Source: CAZALT01 sp964485515 (GTDB lineage: Bacteria > Actinomycetota > Acidimicrobiia > Acidimicrobiales > Acidimicrobilacustridaceae). Taken from it: 35,134 nucleotides of DNA. The stretch lies in NCBI GenBank assembly GCA_964485515.1, contig CAZALT010000014.1, forward strand, positions 1 through 35,134, given 5' to 3'. Each line of letters begins with the position of its first letter. Position 1 is the stretch's first letter. A program made the translations under genes and the position numbers. Below, piece after piece: positions 1 to 7,508 of the stretch. The notes below the pieces were generated by a model. The model was given only the letters and a program-made list of their open reading frames with translations. It was not told the DNA's origin and searched no databases.

Positions 1-31
1 CGCAGCCGTCGAGGCTGTCATCGAGGGTCGG

Positions 32-37
32 TACGAT
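32..37 (+). promoter_or_regulatory. Predicted -10 element, leaderless ligA
   Basis: TACGAT fits the actinobacterial -10 pattern TANNNT and ends exactly six bases before the GTG at 44. The same arrangement recurs before the kinase, gatC, the FAD oxidoreductase and the gene at 28516, so transcription probably starts at or next to the start codon. No -35 can be judged this close to the window edge. Confidence 0.55.
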
Positions 38-43
38 GCCGAC

Positions 44-2131
44 GTGCCGGGGGAACCAGACGACCACATCCAGCAACCAGACGATGCCGACGTCGTGAAG
101 GACCCGGCCGAGCAGGCCGAGCTGCTGCGGGCTCAGATCCGCCGCCACCAGAAGCTCTACTACGAGGACGACGCGCCCGAGATCCCCGACGCCGACTTCG
201 ACCTCCTCCTGCGCGAGCTCCAAGCCCTCGAGGCCGAGTTCCCCGACCTCATCACCCCCGACTCACCCTCGCAGCAGGTCGGCGGTGCGGCCGTCACCAC
301 CTTCGCTCCGGTCGTGCACGCCGTTCCCATGATGTCGCTCGACAACGCCTTCGACGAGGACGAGCTGCACGCGTGGGGCTCTCGCCTCGAGCGTCGACTC
401 AACGAGCTGGGCGACACCCCGGCCGTCACGTTCGTGTGCGAGCTCAAGTTCGACGGCCTCGCCATGTCTCTGCGCTACGAGCAGGGCGAGCTCGTGCAGG
501 CCGCCACGCGGGGCGACGGTCGCACGGGCGAGGACGTCACCGCCAACGCCCGGGCCATCGCCGCCATCCCCAACACGTTGCTCGTGGCCGAGGGGGCTTC
601 GATCCCCGACGTCGTCGAGGTACGGGGCGAGGTGTACCTGCCCATCGCCGAGTTCGAGGCCATCAACCGAGCGCAGGTCGAGGCAGGCCAGCGCACCTAC
701 GTCAACCCCCGCAACACCGCGGCGGGCTCGCTGCGTCAGAAGGACCCGGCGGTCACGGGCAGCCGTGGCCTGTCCTTTTGGAGCTACCAACTGGGCGAGG
801 TGGTCGGCGCCCCGCCGCTGGCCAGCCACCAGGACACCCTGGGGTGGATCGCCGGCCTCGGTCTGCCGGTGAACCCCGAGACCGTCTACGTCTCCGACCT
901 CCCGTCGGTCTACGCCCGCTGCCGTCACTGGCAGGAGCACCGCCACGACCTCGCCTACGAGATCGACGGCGTGGTCATCAAGGTCGACGACATCGCCCTG
1001 CGCAACGAGCTGGGCTCCACGAGCCGCGCCCCTCGCTGGGCCATCGCCTACAAGTTCCCGCCCGAGGAGCGAACCACGGCCCTGCACGACATCATGGTCT
1101 CGGTCGGGCGCACCGGTCGGGCCACCCCGTTCGCCGTGCTCGAACCGGTCTTCGTCGGGGGCTCCACCGTCGGGGTCGCCACACTGCACAACCAGGACCA
1201 GGTCAAGGTCAAAGACGTCCGTCCCGGCGACATCGTCGTCGTCCGCAAGGCCGGCGACGTCATCCCCGAAGTCGTCGGCCCTGTCCTCTCCGAACGACCG
1301 AAGGGCCTGTCCGAGTGGGTGTTCCCCACCGACTGCCCCGTGTGCGGAACACGTCTCGTGCGACCCGAGGGCGAGGCCGACCATCGCTGTCCCAACCTGG
1401 CGTGCCCCGCCCGGGTGGCGGCGGGCATCGAGCACTTCGCGTCCCGTGGGGCCATGGACATCGAAGGCCTCGGCGAGCAGCGGGTCCGGCTCTTCCAGTC
1501 GCTGGGCATGGCGCTCGACGTCGGCGAGGTGTACCGCCTCGACTACAACCGACTGCGCGAGCTGGAGGGCTTCGGCGACACGTCCATCGCCAACCTCCAG
1601 GCCGGCATCGAAGCGTCCAAGGGTCGACCGCTCGCCAACCTCCTCGTCGGTCTGGGCATCCGTCACCTCGGTCCGAGCGGTGCCGAGGCGCTCAGCCGGA
1701 AGTTCGGCCACATCGATCGCATCAGAGCAGCGTCGGTCGACGAGCTCGCCGCGGTCGACGGCGTGGGTCCCCGCATCGCGGAGAGCGTCCACGCGTGGTT
1801 CGCCGACGACACGAACCGCGCCGTCGTCGACAAGCTCCGCGACGCGGGGGTCAACCTCGAAGGTCCCGCCGCACCGGATCTGCCGCAGAACCTGGTCGGC
1901 TTCGCCGTCGTGGTCACCGGCACGCTCGAGCACTACAGCCGCGACGCGGCCGAAGACGCCATCAAGGCCCGGGGCGGCAAGTCGCCCGGCAGCGTGTCCA
2001 AGAAGACGACCGCGGTCGTCGTCGGCGCCAGTCCCGGCGCGTCGAAGCTCACCAAGGCCGAGGAGCTGGGCGTGCCGATCCTCGATCAGGCCGGCTTCGA
2101 GCACCTGCTCGAGACGGGACAGCTGCCGTGA
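44..2131 (+). CDS. ligA: NAD-dependent DNA ligase LigA
   Basis: Seals nicks in duplex DNA during replication and repair, using NAD+ to adenylate its active-site lysine. The 695 residues are the usual family length and all domains are present in order: the N-terminal NAD-binding Ia region (RRHQKLYYEDDAPEIPDADFD, about 33-53), the nucleotidyltransferase motif KFDG with Lys135, an OB fold, a four-cysteine zinc finger (Cys431, Cys434, Cys449, Cys454), helix-hairpin-helix repeats (about 500-600) and a C-terminal BRCT domain (about 615-690). The frame is open to the left edge of the window. The GTG at 44 is chosen because TACGAT lies six bases before it; a GTG at 95 would also keep all conserved domains. 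The gene converges on the minus-strand membrane-protein gene, with 12 bases between the two stop codons. Confidence 0.96.
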   Translation: MPGEPDDHIQQPDDADVVKDPAEQAELLRAQIRRHQKLYYEDDAPEIPDADFDLLLRELQALEAEFPDLITPDSPSQQVGGAAVTTFAPVVHAVPMMSLDNAFDEDELHAWGSRLERRLNELGDTPAVTFVCELKFDGLAMSLRYEQGELVQAATRGDGRTGEDVTANARAIAAIPNTLLVAEGASIPDVVEVRGEVYLPIAEFEAINRAQVEAGQRTYVNPRNTAAGSLRQKDPAVTGSRGLSFWSYQLGEVVGAPPLASHQDTLGWIAGLGLPVNPETVYVSDLPSVYARCRHWQEHRHDLAYEIDGVVIKVDDIALRNELGSTSRAPRWAIAYKFPPEERTTALHDIMVSVGRTGRATPFAVLEPVFVGGSTVGVATLHNQDQVKVKDVRPGDIVVVRKAGDVIPEVVGPVLSERPKGLSEWVFPTDCPVCGTRLVRPEGEADHRCPNLACPARVAAGIEHFASRGAMDIEGLGEQRVRLFQSLGMALDVGEVYRLDYNRLRELEGFGDTSIANLQAGIEASKGRPLANLLVGLGIRHLGPSGAEALSRKFGHIDRIRAASVDELAAVDGVGPRIAESVHAWFADDTNRAVVDKLRDAGVNLEGPAAPDLPQNLVGFAVVVTGTLEHYSRDAAEDAIKARGGKSPGSVSKKTTAVVVGASPGASKLTKAEELGVPILDQAGFEHLLETGQLP

Positions 2132-2142
2132 GCGGTCGGCAG
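2123..2142. terminator. Short stem-loop at the ligA / membrane-protein gene ends
   Basis: CTGCCG and CGGCAG form a perfect 6-bp stem around an 8-base loop that contains the ligA stop codon, and the opposing gene ends at 2144. There is no T-tract, so it is at most a weak bidirectional, actinobacterial-style terminator. The same 6-8-6 layout occurs at the convergent ends near 11857. Confidence 0.35.
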
Positions 2143-2143
2143 G

Positions 2144-2644
2144 TCAGAGCACCTCGAAGCACCAGGTGGCGGTTCGGGACGACGCCTCGCCGTCGACGGG
2201 CTTCCAGTACCTGACGGTCATGCAGTTCCGACCGGGCGTGAACTCCTGGACCGACTTGCCGGGACCGGGTCGGAACAGCACGGAGTTGGTGGCCGCGATC
2301 CGGGTCACCTCGTCGTCGGCGATGGGGAACCCGTTGAGGGTCAGGCGGGCGGTGTAGTCGGGAGCGAGATCGACCCCGACGTCGTTCTGGCTCAGGATCT
2401 GGGTCGCCGGAGCGGGTCGGAGCTGTTCGATGGCCCCGTTGCCGGTGTCGACCGCGTTCGACTCGTTGAGCTGCACGATGGCGTAGATGCACACCACGAC
2501 GACGAGGCTGCCGACCATCCCGAACACCCACACCCACGTGGGGTACCGCACCTTGCCGCGGTGCTTCGGTCTGGGTGCCGGCTCACGGAGATCGCCGCTG
2601 GTGGGTTCGTCAGGGGCGTTGTCGGAGTCGTCCACGGCACTCAT
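2144..2644 (-). CDS. Single-pass membrane protein of unknown function
   Basis: A 166-residue protein with a charged, proline-rich cytoplasmic N-terminus (1-34), one strong transmembrane helix (about 36-58, rich in V, W and I) and an outward-facing domain of about 105 residues. By the positive-inside rule (Arg and Lys before the helix) the C-terminal part is outside. It contains two cysteines, Cys141 and Cys162, which could form a disulfide. I do not recognise the extracellular domain. The start is the ATG at 2644; no strong ribosome-binding site or TANNNT-N6 arrangement precedes it, so the start is moderately secure. It is transcribed divergently from the PASTA kinase and shares a 200-bp spacer with it, so a link to envelope sensing is possible but unproven. 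Confidence 0.75.
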   Translation of the reverse strand: MSAVDDSDNAPDEPTSGDLREPAPRPKHRGKVRYPTWVWVFGMVGSLVVVVCIYAIVQLNESNAVDTGNGAIEQLRPAPATQILSQNDVGVDLAPDYTARLTLNGFPIADDEVTRIAATNSVLFRPGPGKSVQEFTPGRNCMTVRYWKPVDGEASSRTATWCFEVL

Positions 2645-2697
2645 TCTGCCCGTGAACGCGGCGATCGCCAGATCGGGGCCGCATCGACTCGTTGGGA

Positions 2698-2762
2698 CGC
2701 CTCGTGAGGTCCCCTCGTGAGGTCGCCTCGTGAGGTCGGCTCGTGGGGTCGGCTCGTCGGGT
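2698..2762. repeat. Five tandem 13-nt repeats between divergent genes
   Basis: Five head-to-tail copies of a 13-base unit, consensus CGCCTCGTGAGGT. The first three are almost identical and the last two drift (CGGCTCGTGGGGT, CGGCTCGTCGGGT). The array sits in the 200-bp spacer between the membrane protein and the kinase, about 70 bases upstream of the kinase -10. It could be a cluster of direct-repeat regulator sites or simple slippage DNA. It also contains the GTG codons that would falsely extend the kinase frame upstream. Confidence 0.9.
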
Positions 2763-2832
2763 GCACGGCGAGCAGACCCGGACGGGTACGACGAGAACCA
2801 GGTGGGTACGCGAATCTCAGGGATGTAACTAC

Positions 2833-2838
2833 TACCGT
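2833..2838 (+). promoter_or_regulatory. Predicted -10 element, leaderless kinase gene
   Basis: TACCGT is followed by exactly six bases and then the GTG at 2845. This is the recurring leaderless arrangement of the window, and it decides the start of the kinase gene. Confidence 0.55.
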
Positions 2839-2844
2839 GTCGGC

Positions 2845-5139
2845 GTGGCTATCTCCCGGATGACTGACCGCGTGGGTCAGGTGCTCGGCGGGCGCTACCG
2901 ACTCATCGCTCCCATCGGAACCGGCGCTTCGGCGTCGGTCTACCTGGCTGACGATGTCACGCTGCGTCGCCGAGTTGCCGTCAAGATCCTGCACGACGCG
3001 CTCGCCGACGACGCCGCGTTCCTGAAGCGGTTCCGAGCCGAGGCGCAGGCCGCCGCCGCGCTGAACCACCCGCACATCATGGCGGTCTACGACTGGGGTC
3101 AGGGCGACGTGCCGTACCTCGTCACCGAGTACCTGGGTGGCGGGAGCCTCCGCTCGATGCTCGACGTGGGCAGCCGCCTGTCGCTCGCCCAGACCCTGCT
3201 CGTCGGCGTCGAGGCCGTGCGCGGCCTGGAGTACGCCCACCGCCAGGGCTTCGTCCACCGAGACATCAAGCCGGCCAACCTGCTGTTCGACGAGGACGCC
3301 CGCCTCCGCATCGCCGACTTCGGCCTGGCCCGGGCCCTCGCCGAGGCGGCGTGGACCGAGCCCATGGGTGCCGTGATGGGCACCGCCCGCTACGCATCTC
3401 CGGAACAGGCTCGTGGGCTTCCCCTCGACGGCCGCTCCGACGTGTACTCGCTGGCGCTCGTGCTGGTCGAGGCGGTCACCGGCGAGGTGCCGTTCTCCAC
3501 CGACACCACGCTCGGCACGCTCATGGCGCGCGTCGATCAGGTCATCCCGGTCCCCGACGAGCTCGGTCCGCTGCGCGTGCCGATCATGGCGGCCGGGGTC
3601 CCGAACCCCGCTGATCGTCCCGACTCGGCGGCGTTCTCCGCGCTGCTGATGACCGCGGCCCGCGACCTCGACCGCCCTCGGCCCCTTCCTCTCGCCGGCG
3701 CGATGGTGGTCGACCTGGGTGACGGAGAGGATCGCGATCCCACGACGCAGTACGTCTCCGAGCAGTCGATCGTCGCCGAGATCGAGCCCGAGATCATGCG
3801 GGCACCGACCGGGGTCGTCACCGACGGGATCGCCATCGTGGGCGACGACGCGGCACCGGCCCAGCCGGTCACCCGCAGCTACGACCGCGACGGGGTGGAA
3901 GGCATCGGGCCCAGCGCCGCAGCCGTCGCAACCGCTGCCGCGGCCGCGGCAACCACGACGGCCACCACCACATCCGAGGCGGCCGCGCCATCGGCCACGC
4001 CCGACGGTCCGTCTCGCAAGGATCGGCGCGCCCGACGCAAGGCCGAGAAGGCGGGACGCAAGGACGCGGAGACTTCGAGGAAGGCCGACTCGGTCGACAC
4101 GGGGGCGACCGATGAGGACGTGGTCGACCTCACCGCGGCCGAGCCCGCGGCGGCCCGGCCCGACACGTCGCCGGCGCCTGCGCCGGCCGAGCTCTACGAC
4201 GGGGCCGACGACCTCGACACCACGGGTGAGCGCACCACGACGGCGCGCCGGCGTCGGTGGCCCGCCTTGGTCGTGGGCCTGCTCGTCGTCGCGGCCGCCG
4301 CGCTGGCGGGATGGGGCTACTGGTACACCAACGTGCGCGAGGCCACCTTCGCCGTGCCCGAGCTGGTCGGCACCAACGAGGCCGACCTCGACGCCGCCCT
4401 CGAGGCGGGCGACTGGCAGGTCCAGATCAACCCGGCGATCTACGCCGAGGGCACGGTGCCCGGCCAGATCCTGTCGCAGGACCCCGAAGCCGGCGTGCAG
4501 CTGAAGGAAGGCGCCACCATCGAGGTCACCCCGTCGCTCGGTGCCCCACCCGTGGCGGTGCCCGCCGATCTGGTCGACAAGACCTTCGACGAGGCCAAGG
4601 CACAGCTCGAGGCCGTGGGGCTCACCGCCGCCGATCCCGAGCAGCCGTGGAGCGAGGACCATCCGCAGGGCATCGTCATGAGCGTCGCCGAGGGCACGCC
4701 GGCCGAGCTGCCCAAGGGCTCACCGGTCACGCTCGTCGTGTCCAACGGACCTGAGCCCCGCACCATCCCGGCCGACCTCGTCGGTCTGGGCGCCGACGAC
4801 GTCATCGCCCAGCTCCGCGGTCTCGGCCTCGAGGTCCAGCAGCGCGACGTGCCGCACGAGACGGTCAAGGCCGGCATCGTCCTCGGCGTCGAGCCGGGGT
4901 CGGGCAACCAGGTGCCACGTGGTTCGTTGGTGCTGATCGAGGTGTCCAGCGGTCCGCCCGTCGTGCCCGTTCCAGCGGTGAAGGGGCTCTCGGTCACCGA
5001 CGCCACCGCGACGCTCGAGGCCAAGGGACTCGCCGTGTCAGGCGTGCAGGGCAATCCCACCCAGCAGGTGCAGAACACCACCCCGGCCACGGGCACCGAG
5101 GTGCGCAGAGGCACCGCGGTCACGCTGATCACCGGCTGA
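2845..5139 (+). CDS. PASTA-domain Ser/Thr protein kinase (PknB-like)
   Basis: A 764-residue membrane-anchored eukaryotic-type kinase. The N-terminal catalytic domain (about 15-285) has the Gly-rich loop (GTGASA), VAVK with Lys47, catalytic HRDIKPAN (138-145, Asp140), DFG (158-160) and SPEQ (185-188), so it should be active. A long low-complexity linker (about 330-470) has an Ala/Thr tract and then a Lys/Arg-rich stretch. One transmembrane helix (about 472-493) leads to four extracellular PASTA repeats (about 502-764), which in PknB and PrkC bind muropeptides or lipid II. The start is GTG 2845 because TACCGT lies six bases upstream; ATG 2860 is the alternative. Typical PknB genes lie next to pstP, rodA and pbpA. 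None of these is here, so a paralogue or a relocated gene is possible. It converges on the SCP2-like gene. Confidence 0.93.
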   Translation: MAISRMTDRVGQVLGGRYRLIAPIGTGASASVYLADDVTLRRRVAVKILHDALADDAAFLKRFRAEAQAAAALNHPHIMAVYDWGQGDVPYLVTEYLGGGSLRSMLDVGSRLSLAQTLLVGVEAVRGLEYAHRQGFVHRDIKPANLLFDEDARLRIADFGLARALAEAAWTEPMGAVMGTARYASPEQARGLPLDGRSDVYSLALVLVEAVTGEVPFSTDTTLGTLMARVDQVIPVPDELGPLRVPIMAAGVPNPADRPDSAAFSALLMTAARDLDRPRPLPLAGAMVVDLGDGEDRDPTTQYVSEQSIVAEIEPEIMRAPTGVVTDGIAIVGDDAAPAQPVTRSYDRDGVEGIGPSAAAVATAAAAAATTTATTTSEAAAPSATPDGPSRKDRRARRKAEKAGRKDAETSRKADSVDTGATDEDVVDLTAAEPAAARPDTSPAPAPAELYDGADDLDTTGERTTTARRRRWPALVVGLLVVAAAALAGWGYWYTNVREATFAVPELVGTNEADLDAALEAGDWQVQINPAIYAEGTVPGQILSQDPEAGVQLKEGATIEVTPSLGAPPVAVPADLVDKTFDEAKAQLEAVGLTAADPEQPWSEDHPQGIVMSVAEGTPAELPKGSPVTLVVSNGPEPRTIPADLVGLGADDVIAQLRGLGLEVQQRDVPHETVKAGIVLGVEPGSGNQVPRGSLVLIEVSSGPPVVPVPAVKGLSVTDATATLEAKGLAVSGVQGNPTQQVQNTTPATGTEVRRGTAVTLITG

Positions 5140-5168
5140 ACCAGGCCCGGCCGAACCGTGGCGCGCTG

Positions 5169-5579
5169 TCAGGCCGTGAGGTCGAACAGCGCGTGAGCCA
5201 GCGCCTTGTGCTGGGGATCCGGCTCGTTCATCGGCATGGCCAGCAGCTTCATGGCGTCGCCCTCGATCTTCACCTTGCCGCCCAGCAGCGCCATCATCGC
5301 CGCCTGGATGTCGAGGCCGACGAAGATCGCCTTGGCCGTCGACCAGTCGATGGTGAGCGTGAGGTCGGGGGCGACGAGATGGCCCTCCTCGATGAGCAGC
5401 TCGCCCGAGGTCGTGTCGATGTGCGCCTCGATCGCCGAAGCGTCGAACGGCGCGGCGGTCACGACGAGGTTGGCTCGCACCGCCTGAGCCGGGGGAACGC
5501 TCGGCACCGGATGGTCGGCGCGCAGTGCCTTGGCCGCCTCGATCCACGACGGGCTGAGGAACTCGTGCTTGTCGGTCAC
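5169..5579 (-). CDS. Small SCP2 sterol-carrier-like protein
   Basis: A 136-residue protein resembling the SCP2 lipid-binding fold: a central stretch describes bound ligand and charge-alternating strands (about 48-78, ending LTLTIDWSTA), followed by a helix and the segment MMALLGGKVKIEGD (95-108), which matches the conserved SCP2 sequence ending in KxxGD. SCP2 domains bind fatty acids, sterols or acyl-CoA; the ligand here is unknown. No signal peptide or membrane helix is visible. The frame continues upstream, but the GTG at 5579 is preferred because TACCGT lies seven bases before it on the minus strand and the upstream residues are Arg/Ser-rich and unlike the family. It is divergent from gatC with a 97-bp promoter region. 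Confidence 0.7.
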   Translation of the reverse strand: MTDKHEFLSPSWIEAAKALRADHPVPSVPPAQAVRANLVVTAAPFDASAIEAHIDTTSGELLIEEGHLVAPDLTLTIDWSTAKAIFVGLDIQAAMMALLGGKVKIEGDAMKLLAMPMNEPDPQHKALAHALFDLTA

Positions 5580-5586
5580 GGGCGAA

Positions 5587-5592
5587 ACGGTA
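5587..5592 (-). promoter_or_regulatory. Predicted -10 element, leaderless SCP2-like gene
   Basis: On the minus strand TACCGT is followed by seven bases and the GTG at 5579. It forms a back-to-back pair with the gatC -10 at 5665. Confidence 0.5.
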
Positions 5593-5664
5593 GCGCTGCG
5601 GGTCCGGGACCGCGCGTCGCCGAAGCGGTGTAGGCGCCCTTTTTCGGCGTCGGTCTGCTCGCCG

Positions 5665-5670
5665 TAGGCT
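5665..5670 (+). promoter_or_regulatory. Predicted -10 element, leaderless gatCAB operon
   Basis: TAGGCT, then six bases, then the ATG of gatC at 5677. No Shine-Dalgarno sequence precedes this ATG, which fits a leaderless message for the first gene of the operon. Confidence 0.6.
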
Positions 5671-5676
5671 GCCGTC

Positions 5677-6018
5677 ATGTCCTCCCCCGACGAGACAGCC
5701 GAGACACCCGACGAGTCGTCCGGTCCGATCACCCGTGACCAGGTGCAGGCTGTCGCCCGCCTGGCCCGCCTCACCCTCACCGCCGACGAGCTCGACCGCT
5801 ACACCGGTCAGCTCGCCGCGGTCCTCGATCACGCCAAGGACGTCGAGGAGCTGCGCATCGACGACGTGGCACCCATGTCGCATCCGTACCCGCTCGTCAA
5901 CGTGCTGCGCCCCGACGAGGTCGCCCCCACGCTCGACCGGAACGAGGTGCTGGCCCAGGCGCCTGCGGTCGAGGACGACCGGTTCCGCGTCCCCGCCATC
6001 CTCGGGGAGGAGCCGTGA
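5677..6018 (+). CDS. gatC: Asp-tRNA(Asn)/Glu-tRNA(Gln) amidotransferase subunit C
   Basis: The small 113-residue subunit that stabilises GatA and wraps around the GatAB interface. After a 17-residue acidic leader, the conserved body ITRDQVQAVARLARLTL and the C-terminal half with LRPDEV and VPAIL are clear. It is the first gene of gatC-gatA-gatB, and its stop overlaps the gatA start by four bases (GTGA), implying translational coupling. The complex converts misacylated Glu-tRNA(Gln) and/or Asp-tRNA(Asn) to the correct amide forms in the cytoplasm. Confidence 0.95.
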   Translation: MSSPDETAETPDESSGPITRDQVQAVARLARLTLTADELDRYTGQLAAVLDHAKDVEELRIDDVAPMSHPYPLVNVLRPDEVAPTLDRNEVLAQAPAVEDDRFRVPAILGEEP

Positions 6019-7508
6019 CCGACATGTCCACCTCCTCCCCGCTCGTCCCTGCCCCCGAATCCGCGGTGGGCATCGCCGCCGACGTGCGCGGTGGGCACCG
6101 CACGGCTCGCGAAGTCGTCGAAACCCACCTGGCGGCGATCGACGTCCGCGAGGGCGAGATCAACGCCTTCAACCTCGTGATGGCCGACGAGGCCAGGGCT
6201 CGCGCCGACGACCTCGACTCGCTCCTGACCAAGGGCGACTCGCTGGGGCTGCTCGCCGGGGTGCCCATCGCGGTCAAGGACAACCTGTGCACGCGTGGCG
6301 TCCCCACCACGTGCTCGTCCAAGATCCTCGAGGGGTGGCGTCCTCCCTACGACGCGACCGTGATCGAGCGCATCGTCGACGCAGGAGCCGTCATCGTCGG
6401 CAAGACCAACCTCGACGAGTTCGCCATGGGCAGCTCCACCGAGAACTCCGCCTTCGGGCCCACCCGCAACCCGCACGACATCACCCGGGTTCCGGGCGGC
6501 TCATCGGGGGGCAGCGCGGCCGCGGTCGCGGCCGGCTTCGCCCCGCTGTCGCTCGGCTCGGACACCGGTGGCTCCATCCGTCAGCCCGCGTCGCTGTGCG
6601 GCGTGGTCGGGGTCAAGCCCACCTACGGTTCGGTTTCTCGCTACGGGCTCGTGGCGTTCGCGTCGTCGCTCGACCAGATCGGGCCCTTCGCCGGCAACGT
6701 CGCCGATGCCGCGCTGCTCCTCGAGGTCATCGGTGGTCACGACCCGCGCGACTCCACCTCCATCCCCGAAGCGCTGCGCCCCATCTCGCCGTCGTTGCAC
6801 GACGGCGTCGACGGCCTGCGCATCGGCCTCGTCTCCGAGCTCAACGGCGACGGCATCTCCCCCGACGTGCGAGCCCGGGTCACCGCCGCGGCCGAGGCGC
6901 TCGAAGCAGCGGGAGCCAAGGTCGGCGAGGCTTCGGTCCCGGCGGTCACCTACGGTCTGTCGGCTTATTACCTCATCGCCCCGGCCGAGGCGTCCAGCAA
7001 CCTGTCGCGCTACGACGGCGTGCGCTACGGCCTGCGGGTCGACGGCGCCACCACGGGCGAGATGATGGAAGCCACCCGGTCAGAGGGCTTCGGCGCCGAG
7101 GTCAAGCGCCGCATCATGCTCGGCACCTACGCGCTGTCGGCGGGCTACTACGACGCCTACTACGGCAAGGCACTGAAGGTGCGCACGCTCATCGCCGACG
7201 ACCTCGCCGCCGCCTACGGGCAGTTCGACCTGCTGCTGTCGCCCACATCGCCCACCACGGCCTTCCCCATCGGCGACAAGGCAGAGGATCCGCTCACGAT
7301 GTACCTCTCCGACATCTGCACCATCCCCACCAACCTGGCCGGGCATCCCGCCATGTCGGTTCCGTTCGGCACCGGCGATGACGGGCTGCCGGTCGGTGTG
7401 CAGATCCTGGCGCCGGCCCTCGACGAAGCCACCATGTTCCGCGCCGCCGCCGTGCTGGAGGCCGCCATGACCGGGACCTCCACGAGTGCCGGGGAGGTCG
7501 CCCGATGA
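6015..7508 (+). CDS. gatA: Asp-tRNA(Asn)/Glu-tRNA(Gln) amidotransferase subunit A
   Basis: A 497-residue amidase-signature subunit that hydrolyses glutamine and passes ammonia to GatB. The Ser-cisSer-Lys triad of the family is present: Lys88 in VAVKDN, Ser163 in GGSSGGS and Ser187 in SDTGGSIRQ. The length is normal. The start is a GTG overlapping the gatC stop; an ATG three codons later is an alternative. The 3' end overlaps the gatB ATG by four bases (ATGA). Middle gene of a tightly coupled operon. Confidence 0.97.
   Translation: MTDMSTSSPLVPAPESAVGIAADVRGGHRTAREVVETHLAAIDVREGEINAFNLVMADEARARADDLDSLLTKGDSLGLLAGVPIAVKDNLCTRGVPTTCSSKILEGWRPPYDATVIERIVDAGAVIVGKTNLDEFAMGSSTENSAFGPTRNPHDITRVPGGSSGGSAAAVAAGFAPLSLGSDTGGSIRQPASLCGVVGVKPTYGSVSRYGLVAFASSLDQIGPFAGNVADAALLLEVIGGHDPRDSTSIPEALRPISPSLHDGVDGLRIGLVSELNGDGISPDVRARVTAAAEALEAAGAKVGEASVPAVTYGLSAYYLIAPAEASSNLSRYDGVRYGLRVDGATTGEMMEATRSEGFGAEVKRRIMLGTYALSAGYYDAYYGKALKVRTLIADDLAAAYGQFDLLLSPTSPTTAFPIGDKAEDPLTMYLSDICTIPTNLAGHPAMSVPFGTGDDGLPVGVQILAPALDEATMFRAAAVLEAAMTGTSTSAGEVAR

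Noticed and set aside
2743..2844. Upstream extension of the kinase from GTG 2743
   Set aside because: The start lies inside the 13-nt tandem repeat and the added residues are not kinase-like; TACCGT six bases before GTG 2845 would fall inside the coding region.
2641..4662. Long minus-strand frame of 673 codons opposite the kinase
   Set aside because: High-GC codon bias leaves the antisense frame open; the plus strand encodes a kinase with every catalytic motif, and the antisense product has shadow-type composition (Gly, Arg, His, Val).
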